This document shows, piece after piece, positions 39,158 to 51,301 of a stretch of DNA of 64,000 nucleotides (positions are counted from its first letter, which is position 1; each line of letters opens with the position of its first letter). The position numbers were made by a program, and so were the translations under genes. The stretch lies in assembly GCF_901933205.1 (NCBI RefSeq), contig NC_044571.1, positions 74,711,689 to 74,775,688 of the forward strand, given 5' to 3'. The DNA is from Camarhynchus parvulus (Eukaryota > Chordata > Aves > Passeriformes > Thraupidae). The notes below the pieces were generated by a model. The model was not told the DNA's origin and ran no database searches. It saw nothing but the letters and a program-made list of their open reading frames with translations.

Positions 39158-39424
39158 AGATTCATAAATATTGGTTTGGGAATGACTAACAACAGATCTG
39201 AATCTCTGTCCCAGTTTGGTGACCACTTCTAATTTTTTCCTTATCTTTTCTCACCCTTTCCCCAGACACTGTAGATGGTGCTTCTACCCAAGCTGCACTC
39301 AGTTGACAAAGCCTTGCCATAGGTTAGATGCAGTGGTACTGTCTCTGGGCTAGGAAGTTTTTCTGCTAGAGGATAGAGGAGAATATTCTGAGGTAGTACC
39401 ACTGTTGGTTTGATCTCTCGTGTC

Positions 39425-39560
39425 ACAGATTCACAGAATCATGGAATAAAACCTCTGAGGTCAGGTCCAACCTTTGATCACCACCCAGTCACCTAGACCA
39501 CAACACTGGGTGCCATATCCAGTCATCATTTTTCATCAAACCTCCTTGATCCCTACTCAA
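39425..39560 (-). mobile_element. CR1 LINE 3' end, minus strand
   Basis: The plus strand shows the antisense CR1 3' terminus: 'CAGATTCACAGAATCATGGA', then 'ACCTCTGAGGTCAGGTCCAA', 'CACCCAGTCACCTAGACCAC' and 'ACACTGGGTGCCATATCCAG'. The 'TCACAGAATCATGGAAT' start is the remnant of the terminal octamers. It is a short, 5'-truncated copy. Confidence 0.85.
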
Positions 39561-40670
39561 TGTTTTGGAAAGAACAAGCCCATCTTGAAATGGAATGCCT
39601 TAAAGAAAAAGCTGAGAACCAAAGAGAATGGGGAAAACTAATTAAAAAATCATGAAGTGTGAATAATATTTTTAAATGAATTCGGAAAAAATAGAGTCTA
39701 AGTGCTCAACACAAGACCAAAGAGCTGCTGGGCATTGCTCACTTGCTATCTCTAGAAAGTAGAGCCCCTGTTAGATGGTTAGACCTTTGGCTTAACCTGG
39801 AAAAGACATCCTTCTGCCTTTCTGCTCCAGAATGATGATACACTTGGTACTCAGTCTTTTTATTGGGGAAATATACCACCAGTCAGTGTTTCAGAAGCAA
39901 TCAACAGGGTTTTGCAGTTCCCTCAGGTATCCCTGGTGAGTCTGCATATGTTATCAATACAGGCCCTTGCCTTTGAAATGGAAATAATGGCTTACTCTTC
40001 TATTGGCACTCCCTTTCTGGAGACAGAAGGTAAGTGCATCACACAACAAAGAATAGACAGGTTACAATTGCAAAACTCTAGAGAAAAGATATCTCTAGCT
40101 AGAAAATATTCAAATCCTTAGATGATATCACTGGAATTTGGACTGAAGCTTTAGATGTTTACTGTAATATTTTAATAAGGACTCACATAAAACAGGCACA
40201 GAGGTGGATGAAAACAATAAATCCTGTGCACTTGAGGTATATGTGCCATTTGTTCAGTCCTGTTAAATGTCAAGGTTTAAAGCTGCAGACATAAGTCACC
40301 TCCCTAGGATGATTTAGCATCATCTATCTGTTGAGCATGTAAATATCTATCAAAGAATGCTGTGGCTCTCCAGACTACCTTTCACTTTTTTTGTGGAATT
40401 TAATAAACAGACCCAAGGCTACTGCAAGCTCCTTCTTACACATCAAGCATCTGGTGCAGAAGTAGGCAGTACCAAAAAAGAACTGGTAATAACTTTTTCT
40501 ACTGACCAGGATCTTTGTGTTTGGAAAAGTTTGATTGTACATACGAAATGCTGTTTTATCTTGTATACTTGTTTTTTGTAGGCAGTGAAAGTATATTCAG
40601 TCTTTCATTATGGTGAAAGGCCTCTGGAGCAGTCAGGCTACTCTTTCCAACTGTACTGAAGGCATGACTC
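39561..40670. other. Unassigned DNA
   Basis: No gene or recognised repeat. Chance open frames of about 70 codons occur on the plus strand at 39,912-40,121 and 40,357-40,581. Confidence 0.55.
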
Positions 40671-41404
40671 CTTTTCTTTTTCTTTTTCTTTTTCTTTTTC
40701 TTTTTCTTTTCTTTTCTTTTCTTTTCTTTTCTTTTCTTTTCTTTTCTTTTCTTTTCTTTTCTTTTCTTTTCTTTTCCTTTCCTTTCCTTTCCTTTCCTTT
40801 CCTTTCCTTTCCTTTCCTTTCCTTTCCTTTCCTTTCCTTTCCTTTCCTTTCCTTTCCTTTCCTTTCCTTTCCTTTCCTTTCCTTTCCTTTCCTTTCCTTT
40901 TCCTTTCCTTTTCTTTCCTTTCCTTTCCTTTCCTTTTCTTTCCTTTCCTTTCCTTTCCTTTCCTTTCCTTTCCTTTCCTTTCCTTTCCTTTCCTTTCCTT
41001 TCCTTTCCTTTCCTTTCCTTTCCTTTCCTTTCCTTTCCTTTCCTTTCCTTTCCTTTCCTTTCCTTTCCTTTCCTTTTCCTTTCCTTTCCTTTCCTTTCCT
41101 TTCCTTTCCTTTCCTTTCCTTTCCTTTCCTTTTCCTTTCCCTTTCCTTTCCTTTCCTTTCCTTTCCTTTCCTTTCCTTTCCTTTCCTTTCCTTTCCTTTC
41201 CTTTCCTTTCCTTTCCTTTCCTTTCCTTTCCTTTCCTTTCCTTTCCTTTCCTTTCCTTTCCTTTCCTTTCCTTTCCTTTCCTTTCCTTTCCTTTCCTTTC
41301 CTTTCCTTTTCCTTTCCTTTCCTTTCCTTTCCTTTCCTTTCCTTTCCTTTCCTTTCCTTTCCTTTCCTTTCCTTTCCTTTCCTTTCCTTTCCTTTCCTTT
41401 TCTC
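40671..41404. repeat. Giant homopyrimidine microsatellite: (CTTTTT)n, (CTTTT)n, (CCTTT)n
   Basis: About 730 uninterrupted pyrimidines on the plus strand. It starts with CTTTTT hexamers (about 40,676-40,711), passes to CTTTT pentamers (to about 40,775), then is almost entirely CCTTT pentamers to 41,400. There are a few phase-shifting interruptions (near 40,896-40,940, 41,072, 41,128-41,142 and 41,307). It contains no A or G, so neither strand can carry a stop codon in any frame. The ~300-codon minus-strand frame (repeating K-G-K-E-R) and the ~267-codon plus-strand frame (repeating F-L-S-F-P) are therefore compositional artefacts. Mirror-symmetric polypurine tracts of this type can form triplex H-DNA. 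I infer length polymorphism and assembly fragility. Confidence 0.98.
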
Positions 41405-42450
41405 TATAGCTAAAGCTACAATATATGTGCCACTGTAGTCTGAGGCATGGAATGACAAGATTCCTGAAAATTAAGTTTGTTTAAGCTATTAAAGTAATGG
41501 GATTTTTAAGGCTAGATCTTCACATTGTATTCTTCAAATAGAGATGTTCATAAAACTTCCTGCATGGTTAAATCTTTGGTCAGACACTTTATGCAACCAC
41601 AACTTCTTCTGATTGTAAATGATTTTGTAGAAAATAACCAATTAAGTTACTGATCTCAGAATCAGATGGCATAGTAAAGAACTAACTGTAGTAAAGAATT
41701 TAGATGGCATAGTAAAGAACTAACTGTTTACTGGCAACTAATTTCAACTCCATAGAAAATGACACTTCACTGTGACTGCAGTGAAATGTGGAAGCCATTG
41801 GCAGTTTATTACATAAATATTCCCCTACACTTCCATACTGATTGTAGGAGATTGCAGATTGTACTGATTTTGTACCAAAATACACAAGTAGGAAGTATTA
41901 ACAGTAGCAGCAAGTTCCATGTGCTATTGGGAACAGCCTGGTTGTTTTCCTAACAATATTCAAAAGGTTAATAGGTATAGGTAAGTACAGCAATATTTTT
42001 TTGTTATGCTCTTTCTTATGTTCCTAGGTTTATAAACATGTAGGTTAATTGCTACATGTTTGAACAAACTCAACCATCCAGAAATTAAGAGAGTTGTGGG
42101 GAAGTGACTTCTATTTCCTGAGCATAGAAAATAAAGAAGACTTAACTTCATCATCAGTTCTGTGAAAGAGCTCATGCCTAATTTCAGAGAAGCTGGATAT
42201 CTCTTCACTGTTTAAAGTCTTCATGGAAAAAATGATTTTACGCTCATAGTGTTGAAAAATTTTATAGCATCTGGCCTCTACCCCCAGAAGCTTTCATTTG
42301 TCAAAACAAATTTTTGAGGCTTCTCTGAGACCACTTAATTACTGGCTACTTAGGCAAAAACTTGCTTTCAAAGTTTCTTAGACCTCATTGGAGGGAAAAA
42401 TTCCAATGCATCTTATCCAAGCTACCACCTTCAAGCCTGGAGGTGGAATA
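41405..42450. other. Spacer between two opposite-sense purine/pyrimidine tracts
   Basis: About 1.05 kb of ordinary-looking AT-rich sequence with no gene recognised. It contains a 38-bp-period direct duplication at 41,664-41,726, listed separately. I found no LINE or LTR landmarks that would make it a mobile element bounded by the tracts. Confidence 0.6.
41664..41726. repeat. 38-bp-period direct repeat (25-bp identical copies)
   Basis: The 25-base word beginning AGATGGCATAGTAAAGAACT occurs at 41664-41688 and again, identical, at 41702-41726. It is a recent-looking local duplication 260 bp from the end of the large pyrimidine tract. Confidence 0.95.
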
Positions 42451-42604
42451 GGGGAAAAAAAGAAAGAAAAGAAAAACAGAAAAAGAAAAAGAAAAAGAAA
42501 AAGAAAAGAAAAAAAAAAAGAAAAAGAAAAAGAAAAAGAAAAAGAAAAAGAAAAAGAAAAGAAAAAAAAAAAAAAAGAAAAAGAAAAAGAAAAAGAAAAA
42601 GAAA
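42451..42604. repeat. Homopurine microsatellite, mainly (GAAAAA)n, opposite sense to the 40.7-kb tract
   Basis: Almost pure purine on the plus strand (one C at about 42,477). Units are mostly GAAAAA, interrupted twice by GAAAAGAAAAAAAAA-type runs about 50-55 bp apart, which suggests an internal duplication of a block. The hexamer is the reverse complement of the CTTTTT block at 40,676-40,711. The open frames of 74-99 codons here (K/E-rich plus strand, F/L-rich minus strand) are artefacts. Confidence 0.97.
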
Positions 42605-45284
42605 CAAGGGGAGGAAAAAAACCCCAAGCCCATGAAATAAAATCTCAGCACACAACTTCCAGTACTACGCCATGGCTCACTTATTAGAAGAAAGAAAAGG
42701 GATCCAAAGAAGGGTTCATTGCAGCACTTCTCCCTTACTGTGTCCTCTGAAATGTCATGATATGAGGATGAATATTCTTGGCATACAGTCTCTCAAAATC
42801 AGCACATAAAATTGTCATTGATTCAGGGGAAAAGAAAATGTAGACATCACAGGACCCTTTACTACCTTTCTTCTCCCATCTTTCTTGATTACTTCAAAGC
42901 TTCTTTGCTTAAGTCAGACTGTGCTACATTAAGAATGTTCAAAATAGCTTTTTCCTGTGTGATGTTTTTACACTGGTGTCATTTCATCTGCTAACACTGA
43001 TTCTGACTTGTGAATAATGGGTCCATTCTCTGATCTGTAATGGGAAGTGTGTTTCCACTGCTTGTATCACTTAAAGATTTATGGGAAATGACTGAAGTGA
43101 TGACATGGACCAGGTCACAGCGGCAGTCCTGATACTGCCTTTAGTTCAAAGATACTTGGTACTCTTCCATCAGCCTCCCTAAGCAGGAGCAGAAGAAGCA
43201 TGCCAATTACTGCAAATCATCTGCTTTCAAGCTTTTTTATATGTACTGTGCCAAATAATATTTTTGCAGTTACGGTCAAATCTTTTACAGTTGAATAAAA
43301 TTATTATAAATTACTGTACAAAAGAAACAATTTGCCACCAGAAGTACAGTAGCCGATATAGAGTGTGACATAGGAATAATTCTTTCAATAATGAAGAAAG
43401 AGTGACTAGCCACACTGGTTCTTCCTGGTTTATTTAGGGAACCGCAGGTTATGAAACTGAGCAAAATAGTATTTCAGAGAAATGGAGACATCTGGAAAAA
43501 TAACAGAATATAATTGCAATACCATTATTTCTTGTAATTCATCTAAGGACAGCCAAGGGATTGAAGAGATAGTTCAATTTAAACTAATTTCTACTGATGT
43601 GGTCAAATACCCTCTTTCCTCAGTTTATTACCGAAACAAATGAGCTTACTAGAAGACATTATGAAGAGTCTGGACTGATGAGATGATTCCCTTACAATGT
43701 AGAGCTACTGCAATTTTCTCCTAATGACTCTTTTGAAATCCCAAGAGGAGAAGAGAAAAGTTTGGATTAGTCAGATGTTGCAAAAAACGTCAAGCCAAAG
43801 AATTTCTTGGACTGTAAAAGCTACATATTGATGTATTGATATTCCAGAGATTTTGGGGCTAAAGTGGAGCTCAGATGTTAATTAAGTTTGTACATAAACT
43901 ATAGGCCCATCATACAAGGTACTGAAGTCCTTCATCATGACTACATCTCCCTTTTCTTTTCAACTTTACTTTCTTTTCTGTGGTTGTGCTTTTATTACAT
44001 TAATTAAACTTATTTCTCAGGTGTATTTATTGATTTGTGTGATATCTCTATCAAGCATAGCAGGACAAGTCAAGAAAAAAGTCCATAAGGGAATGTCTGA
44101 AGTATATTGGTATTCAACTATCAGACTTCAATGTTTTCACAAGGGAAGAAAACAGAAAAAGAAAAATTTTAAAATCCCAGAAGTTTCCAGTTAAGGTAGG
44201 GAAAATTATCTGTTTCCTAGAAAGGAAAATATTTGCAAGAAAGATTTTAAAGAATGATATTTTGAGTTGCATATACCTAAGTGTGGACTCTTTGCCATGA
44301 GGAAGAGAATTTAGACCTGTAGGAATATAGGCTGTTTAGCCTAAGGTCTGCTTGGTTTTTGTTTTCTGAGTGTACTTAGATTTATTTTAGTAGAGTAATT
44401 CTTAGCACCTTACAAATAACACTTTTGTCTATATTCATATTGTTTATTTGTCCTATCTGCCAAATACTGAATGTATTTATTTCACAGATGATGTTGAACT
44501 GTGCAAGAAATAGTTAAATGCATACCCTTCAGGCAATTTTTTTTAAACTGTCATTATTAACAAATCCTCAGGATGTATGCACAGATTGTGCTCAAGCAGT
44601 TTGAGAAGCCTCCACCTATCCCTAGCTTCGGTCCTATGAGTTTTTACCAGCCTTAATTTTTTATGGTTGGTGGAGACATAATCTTCAGTCACTGTCTAAA
44701 ACAAGAATTATTATTGGTTACAGAGAATAAAATATACAAGTGGCTTAGCCTATTTTTGAAGTCAACACAGACACATACACACACACTCTCAGAGCATTAC
44801 AGCTGCAATAAGCATGTTTTCAAGCTGTAGTCAGTGCATTTTCATTAAAAAGAAGAGGTCACCCACAGTAGCATAACTCCTGTGACTCAGGCAAAATGAA
44901 CATATTGCCATGATGTCCCTGCATTTAAATGCCAAATGGTGCTTGTTCCTGAGGTATTTTGTGAAAAACTACAATAGCCATTGGTGCCAAGGCAAAAAAC
45001 AATCAGATCCCATGAATTTTCAGGTATATTAAAAATACCAAATTTTCTGCAGTCACTCTTTGCTACCACCTTTTTTAACCTTCACTATGTCAATGAAATT
45101 AGACAAAACCTAATTAAATTGGTAATGCAATGCAAATTTGACACAGTATTTCTTATGAGTGTAATTGCTAAGCTTTTGTATTATAGTCCTTTTCCATTTA
45201 CATTTCTGATGGACCAAAGTAGCTCTTTATTTTGGGAATTTCAGTTGCAGCCTCTGTACACTTCTAAGAATTAAGGGGAAAAAA

Positions 45285-45308
45285 GGAAAAAAAAGGGGTT
45301 TTTTTTCC
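45285..45308. repeat. Perfect A8/T8 hairpin, 10-bp stem, GGGG loop
   Basis: GGAAAAAAAA (45285-45294), a GGGG loop (45295-45298) and TTTTTTTTCC (45299-45308) form a perfect inverted repeat. In a eukaryotic desert this is more likely a low-complexity accident than a terminator. Confidence 0.85.
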
Positions 45309-45724
45309 AGCTTCTGCTCATATCCCAAACTTACTTGATTCTAGAAATCATTAAACTCCTACTTCAGCATGGGAGAAAGCTCCTTCAGACAAAGTTGTAA
45401 AAATGTGAATTTGTTTTGTTTAGAAAGAAAACCTGTAATGTTAACCTTGGTTATGTGTCAAACTCCAACCCAGATTCTTATTCACTCCTCCTCCACAGGA
45501 CAAGGAGAAAATCACAAAGTTAAGATGAAGAGAGGGAGGTCATTTGCCAGTCATTGTCATGGCAAAACAGATTGAGCTTGGGTAAAATGAATTTAATTTA
45601 TCACCAATTAAAAAAGATTTGATTAGAAAGAAAAAGAGGAACAATTAAAACAGGCCTGTTTCCCTCACTGCGTCTCTTCCAGGTTCAATTTCAGTCCTTC
45701 ACTCCTGACTTTACCTCCTATTCC

Positions 45725-45930
45725 AGTGGGAAGACGGATGGGGATGAGTATTTGGTCAGTCCATAATTGATCCTATCTGCTGCTCCTTCTCCTACTCCAT
45801 TGTAGGCTCTTCCCCTACTCCCTTGTGGGCAGGGCCATGGAGGAATGTTTGCAGATCTGACGTCTCTGTACAGAGGCCATTCCTTTAGCATCCCACTGCC
45901 AACACCTGGCACCAACAACCCATGCGGGGT
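45725..45930. repeat. GC-richer patch with imperfect 23-bp tandem, possible dispersed avian repeat
   Basis: 'CCTACTCCATTGTAGGCTCT' (starting near 45,791) and 'CCTACTCCCTTGTGGGCAGG' (starting near 45,814) form an imperfect 23-bp direct repeat in C/T-rich sequence. This recalls a dispersed avian repeat made of 'CTGCTCCAGCGTGGGCTC'-like units, but I cannot name it and the resemblance is partial. The minus strand is open from 45,718 to 45,978 (86 codons) with no recognisable domain. Confidence 0.35.
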
Positions 45931-47033
45931 TTTCCTCAAAATCATGGTGTGATTTTCTTTCCATTCTCTGGAATTCAATAAATGATCCCTCTTAGTGTGT
46001 GAAACTGATGCCCTAAATCATCCCTCTTAATCCTGAAGACACTCTCATAATGTTTTAGAAACAGGAGCTCTCTGGCTCATACCCAGTCTTTGATTTACTT
46101 CAGACACTGTAATCTGCTGCCATTTTGCCTTTTTCAGCAGCATTTCTCTCCTTTATGACAGCCCTGCACATTACTGAGTTCATTAAAGATCCCATTTTTC
46201 TACGGCATTTTTTTGGAAACACCTTCTGAGTTCCATGTTTATTTAATAAGACCAGAGCTCTGCCACTGCATTCTTCATGTCAGTGATTTACTTTAGGGAG
46301 AGAAGCAGAGAAATTGCATTCCTACTCAAAAAATCATGAAAACACCTTGAAATGAATTGCAGCAAGAGTAGGATCATCTTTACAGCTCACACAGACATGC
46401 AGCCATTGCAAAAGACACTATCAATTCCATCTAATAATTAATTTTGATTGAATTAAAACTTAATCCCAGAAAAAGATCTCCCTGCAGCTATAGAAGTTTT
46501 GTCAACATAAGATTCAACTACTTTATTCCGGTTTTTAATCAACCTCACTATAAAAAATATACTACTAATTTCTGCTTTGACTTTATCTAGTTCTATTCCA
46601 ATTTATAGCAATTGTTTCCTGCTATTCTTTGTCCCTCATTCTATAAAGCACTTTAATGTGCTTGAATTTATAAATTGCACTTAACCATATTACCACTTCA
46701 TTATGATGCTCATAATAACTACTTTTAAAAGTTATTATTTTCCATAAGACACTAGTCCTTCCAGCTGACAGGACCTGCATTCTCTTCTGCAACAGTATTG
46801 AAATGTGTTTTCTAGGAGAATGTCCAATGGGCTGAATGACAACAGACTGTGTGCAATGATTGTTCCTTCCTTATGGAAGCTCTGCCCATGCTTTCATCAC
46901 TCACAGATTTTTACAGCACTTGGTTTGTATTTAGGGACACTCCTTTGATGGAGTGCTGCATGTGTGAAAAGCACATTTCCTTGTCCCAGGTGCTGCTGCT
47001 TTTGACATTGGTCACAGAGTTGTTAGCCTCAAG

Positions 47034-47182
47034 TTGAAGGGATGGCCTCAAGTTACACCAGAGAAGGTTTAGATCACATATTAAGAAAAATTCTTTCACC
47101 TAAGAGATGCTCAGGCATTAGAATACACCGCCCAGGGAAAAGGTGGAATTGCCTTGGTGACCTTGGAAGTTTGTTCCAAACT
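47034..47182 (+). mobile_element. CR1 LINE fragment (ORF2 C-terminus), truncated at both ends
   Basis: Plus-strand CR1 landmarks in order: 'GGGATGGCCTCAAGTTACAC', 'CAGAGAAGGTTTAGATCACA', 'TATTAAGAAAAATTCTTTCA' and 'GCCCAGGGAAAAGGTGGAAT', then 'CCTTGGAAGTTTGTTCCAAA'. The 3' UTR and octamer tail are missing or unrecognisable, so the 3' end has been lost or strongly diverged. Confidence 0.85.
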
Positions 47183-50100
47183 TAGTGAGCCTACAATTCT
47201 AACTAACCCGTTAGTGCGTGATCCATTGCTATCAGCTGGTGTGAATCCACTTCTTTTATCTCTCTCTTTTCCTTAAAAAATAAAAAAGCAAAGCTTATCT
47301 AATTACTCTGCCTCAATAATTGTGTAATCCTTTTGAAAAACGTAGAAAGTTTCCAGTAAACTGAGGAGATGCGTTCGTCCAGCTTTTATCAGAATAGGCA
47401 ATTATAAAAGAAACATCCTCTATGTTATGTAATGAGAGCAAGGGTAAGAAGTGCACTTGCACACACAGGGTGAGAATAGGAACAAAAATTTTGACAATGC
47501 TAGAGCTCACAGAATTTCCTGCTGGTAAGAAAGCCTTTGCCTGACAGGTAAATTCACTGGAGGCTCGAACCTACAAAAGGCTATGGACCTTTCCAGCTTC
47601 CTGTTTGCATCACTGGCTTCTTTGCAGCCTCATCTCTTTATTTTCCCATTGGTCCCTTTTATACAGCAGCTGTGGTTAATAATGGACTGGAATTTCTTGA
47701 GCTTGATGTGATACAACAGACAATTTTATTCTTAGATAATGCATAACTAATTGATGAGCAGGTCTATGTCCTTCTTTCAAAGCAGGACAGAAGCATGTCC
47801 AATTAATTAAATTATGTCTACAAGATCAGACTCCACTGGGAGTCCCATAAAATCTGAAGACACAGAGGGACATCAAAAGCTGACACGTTTGTTTTTTAAC
47901 TTGCAAATACACTCAAATCAGACTGTCCAGAAGCTGCCCAGTACTGGCACAACAAATGAAACTAATAAACAGTCTGATTATTCGTGAAAAACCTCTCCTT
48001 AAAGATATTTCTGGTATTGATTAACTACCCTCTCCCCACACCCCAAAATAGTGCTTTTTTACATCCTTTTTTAATATAAAGAATAATTTTTGGAAAACTT
48101 GGAGTTTTGGGGGGAAAAAGAAAGGAAATACTAAGAGTGTTTCCTATTTTACTTCTCTAGTTCAAATTTTTGTACTGTTGACTTGAATCTGTCTTGCAAA
48201 TGTGCACAAAGGGAAAACAGAGATGAAAATAACCCTATGATTAGGTGTTACTCTCCATGTCTATCTAAAAGTAAAAAACTCATATCTGTAGTCAAACAAA
48301 CCATCAGTTTTTTCCCGTTGAGGACTTTTTTCCCCTTTTGAAAAATAAGAATGCATAGTATCCAAGGAAAATGACAAAATAAATTGGTTCTACATATGCT
48401 GAAGGTATTCGGTTAAAACTATGCCACTGCAAGGAAAGCAAATAGAGGCATCTGGATTATATTAATGTTAGTAATCCCTTCAGTGAGATATAGCTGCTGC
48501 TCCACAGATAATGCAGAGTACCCAGGACTAAGGATCAAAGAATGCCTTCTGGCTTATGCTAGTGGAAATATTCTTTTGGCTTGAAAGCACACTGCATGTA
48601 GAAAGTAAGACCCTTAAATATAAAATATAAACATAAAATCTTTTAGTTACTTTATGTTTTGACAGGTTCTAAGATTTTCTTCTAAGTGTGATTGATACAA
48701 GATGTTTTGAAGATGAATTTTGAAAAGCTTTAGAAAGGAATTGTTGCTTTTGTTTATACATTGGTCCTATAGCTATCCTAAAAGCAACTTCCCTTAATTT
48801 TACAAGGTATTTTAAAGACTATGAGTATGGAATTTTAAACAAGAGAAATATGTATCTCTGTATCTCTCTCTTTCTCTCATCTATAATCTATCTCTCTATA
48901 GATCTGTATGCAAAGAAATTATGCTATTTAAATGTAAAATTTCATATTGAGAGATATTTCTTTACATATAATTTACAACTTTATATATATACAGATTTAT
49001 GCCCATATAGACAAAGATATTCATATATATAAAAAGTTTAAACTTTCTCCAAATCTGCAACAGCCTTATGTATATGACTATGGTAAAAGATGCAAAATTT
49101 CTGAAAAATTTTCTCATACGATGTAAAAATTGGCACCTTTCTTTCTCTCCACCCACCAAAATCCCTCCACTTCTCTTAGAGAAAATAATTAAAACAAGGA
49201 AGACAAAATTATGTCTGGTTTGATATATATAAAATATATATGTTAATATAATACTAATATAATGCAATATATGTGACAGAGCTTAATGTTGCTCATACTT
49301 CCTTTGCCAAATTTACCTCCATATTCCTTTGGCCTGCACATCAGGATTTCTTTTCCCCCATTCCATGCCTTTGTTTACTATTACATTGTTTGCAGCTTTG
49401 TCAAAACCTGCCCTTTCAGGTTTTGATGAGTAAGAGGCCAGTGGCTCAATAAGGCTCATTTCATTAGCTGTAGCAACACTGGCGTTCAAGAGTAGTCCCC
49501 AAGTCAGCTTCAGGGCAAAATTATCCCAATGTACATTTAAGTCCTGAGGTACTCTCAGATCTCATTCTCCACAAACCAGATGTGACCTTTCCAGGTACAT
49601 GTGTGTTGGGCTGAGGACTGTAAGCTTAAAAATGGTAAAGACAAAGGCGAAATGCTATTGAAATATTTAATCAAATCCTCCACCCAGAGACATGATGCAG
49701 CACTGGCTTCCATGTTGTTGCACAGGGTTGACCTGATAGGAATTTTCAGAGCTGCTGTTCACTATGCAGCCTGGTTTGAGCATCTGGTTTACAAGACTTC
49801 AGCCTTCAGATTTCAAGAGAACAATCCTCTCAAGGAAATAAAATGTATTTCTTTATATTTTCATGTATATATATATAGACAAATATACAATATTTGCAGT
49901 GTAGCATAATGATGTTACACACAAACAAACAACTATTGTAACAAGTGATTTGCTATAATAAAAGCAATACTATATAGCTGCAGAGAACATTCTTTGTGAG
50001 GCTTAATTCTAGTGAAGCTTTTTTTCTGTGGCAGCACTAATCACTTTAGAAGTCACTGTGACAACATTTTTCTCTTGTTGGTGATTCACAACTTCTTTCT

Positions 50101-51301
50101 GCTGAAATCTCTCTGAAGTTTGACCAGTCCCAGTGGAGTCTATCTCCCATTCTCCATTCTGTGCTTGCCCCTTTGGATATCCAAGTCCTGACTTTGCCTT
50201 CCATTATTCTGGTAATATCTATACCATACATATCTATACCCTGTAACGTGTCAAGTGAAAGCATCTTTTCCTTGTCATGGGCAGGATGTGCTGTGTACAT
50301 TGCACTTAAAGAACTGCAAACATCCGTGTAGCCAAAATGTGAATTGCTGTAAATATGTGGGATTTCTTCTTTTGGGGGTCCACCAATATCTGGGAAGCAC
50401 AGAGAAAAGAACGACAGGCACAAGCCACATGCCAGTTTTTGACTGTGGGAACATCCATGCCGACAAAACCCAAACAGCTGAATTTTCACAAGGACCTGGT
50501 TATAACACAGAACATCAGTTTGTTTATAGTTTCACAGAGGCCAGAGTGGAGGGTCATGTGCCTGATTAATCATGTTTCATTACCAGCTCTTATTAGGTTC
50601 ACATCCATTTGGGCACCATGCTGTAATGCGGCAGAGAGGTCGCCACCCACTGTGTGAGCAGAAGTGGCAGGCAGGCACATGAGGCTCCTGTGATTCCTTT
50701 TTGTCTGGAAAATGCAGTTGGAAACTGTACTGTCATGCACAAAACATAAAACACTTAATGTGCTTTCATCTTGATTTATATAAGCTGCATTTCAACGCAG
50801 ATATTTCAGGCTACCTGACATAGTGCTTTATGTGGAACATAGTCCTGTATTTCAGGCAGAATTTTTGGACAAACATGGGGTTTTTTTGCAGCCTATAAAT
50901 AGAAGTACATTGACAAGCATGCTTTGATTAAAAATCTTTAAAATTACATAAAGAAAAACCACAAGTCAGGACATATACTGCTATCATGATATAAGTTAAT
51001 TTGGTAATAAGAATTTGCCTACCTAAATAAGCTTACATGCTTGAAAGATTGAAAACTTTTACAGGTATTTTTCCTATGGTTCTCAATATATATCTTCCCA
51101 CTTTTAACACTGTCTCCCAATAGTGCTAGACCTAAAGTCTTGCCTGAAGATAGCTATGATATTAATATACACAATGTGTAAACCAGCTTGCCTATCTTTC
51201 CTTCTGCTTGCAAGGTTGTATTCTGTTTTTACACTACAGACTATTAGAAAAGTACTTCCACCGATGCTTAACGCTCCACAGCAGGGATAAGAATTATACC
51301 C
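47183..51301. other. Unassigned DNA with TA-rich patches
   Basis: No supported gene. TA-rich low complexity lies at about 48,840-49,030 and 49,220-49,265. A 9-bp perfect hairpin (CAAAACCTG / CAGGTTTTG, 6-nt loop) lies at 49,402-49,425. At 50,046-50,570 both strands are open for 100-147 codons, with no domain recognised on either. Overlap of open frames on both strands argues for chance or conserved composition. Confidence 0.5.

Larger units (their letters stand above)
34836..39424. other. Unassigned DNA with short palindromic and tandem patches
   Basis: No gene is supported. It includes a perfect 16-bp palindrome inside an AT-rich duplication (35,645-35,699) and a 26-bp tandem pair (39,108-39,157), listed separately. 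A slightly GC-richer patch at about 36,590-36,950 is open on both strands (72 and 131 codons) but carries no recognised domain. Confidence 0.5.
42605..47033. other. Unassigned DNA, no gene seen
   Basis: No supported gene. Notable only are a perfect short hairpin at 45,285-45,308 and a GC-richer patch at 45,720-45,970, both listed separately. Confidence 0.5.

Noticed and set aside
40556..41458. A ~300-codon K/G/E/R-repeat open frame on the minus strand and a ~267-codon F/L/S/P frame on the plus strand
   Set aside because: They come from a pure purine/pyrimidine array in which no stop codon can occur in any frame; there is no gene evidence.
42385..42687. Lysine/glutamate-rich plus-strand and phenylalanine-rich minus-strand open frames
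   Set aside because: Translation of the GAAAAA microsatellite.
45285..45308. GGGG-loop hairpin followed by T run as a transcription terminator
   Set aside because: Intrinsic terminators are a bacterial feature; the context is vertebrate desert and the stem is only A/T with two G-C pairs.
50046..50569. Overlapping open frames of 100-147 codons on both strands
   Set aside because: No domain, no splice context, and both strands are equally open; I treated this as chance.
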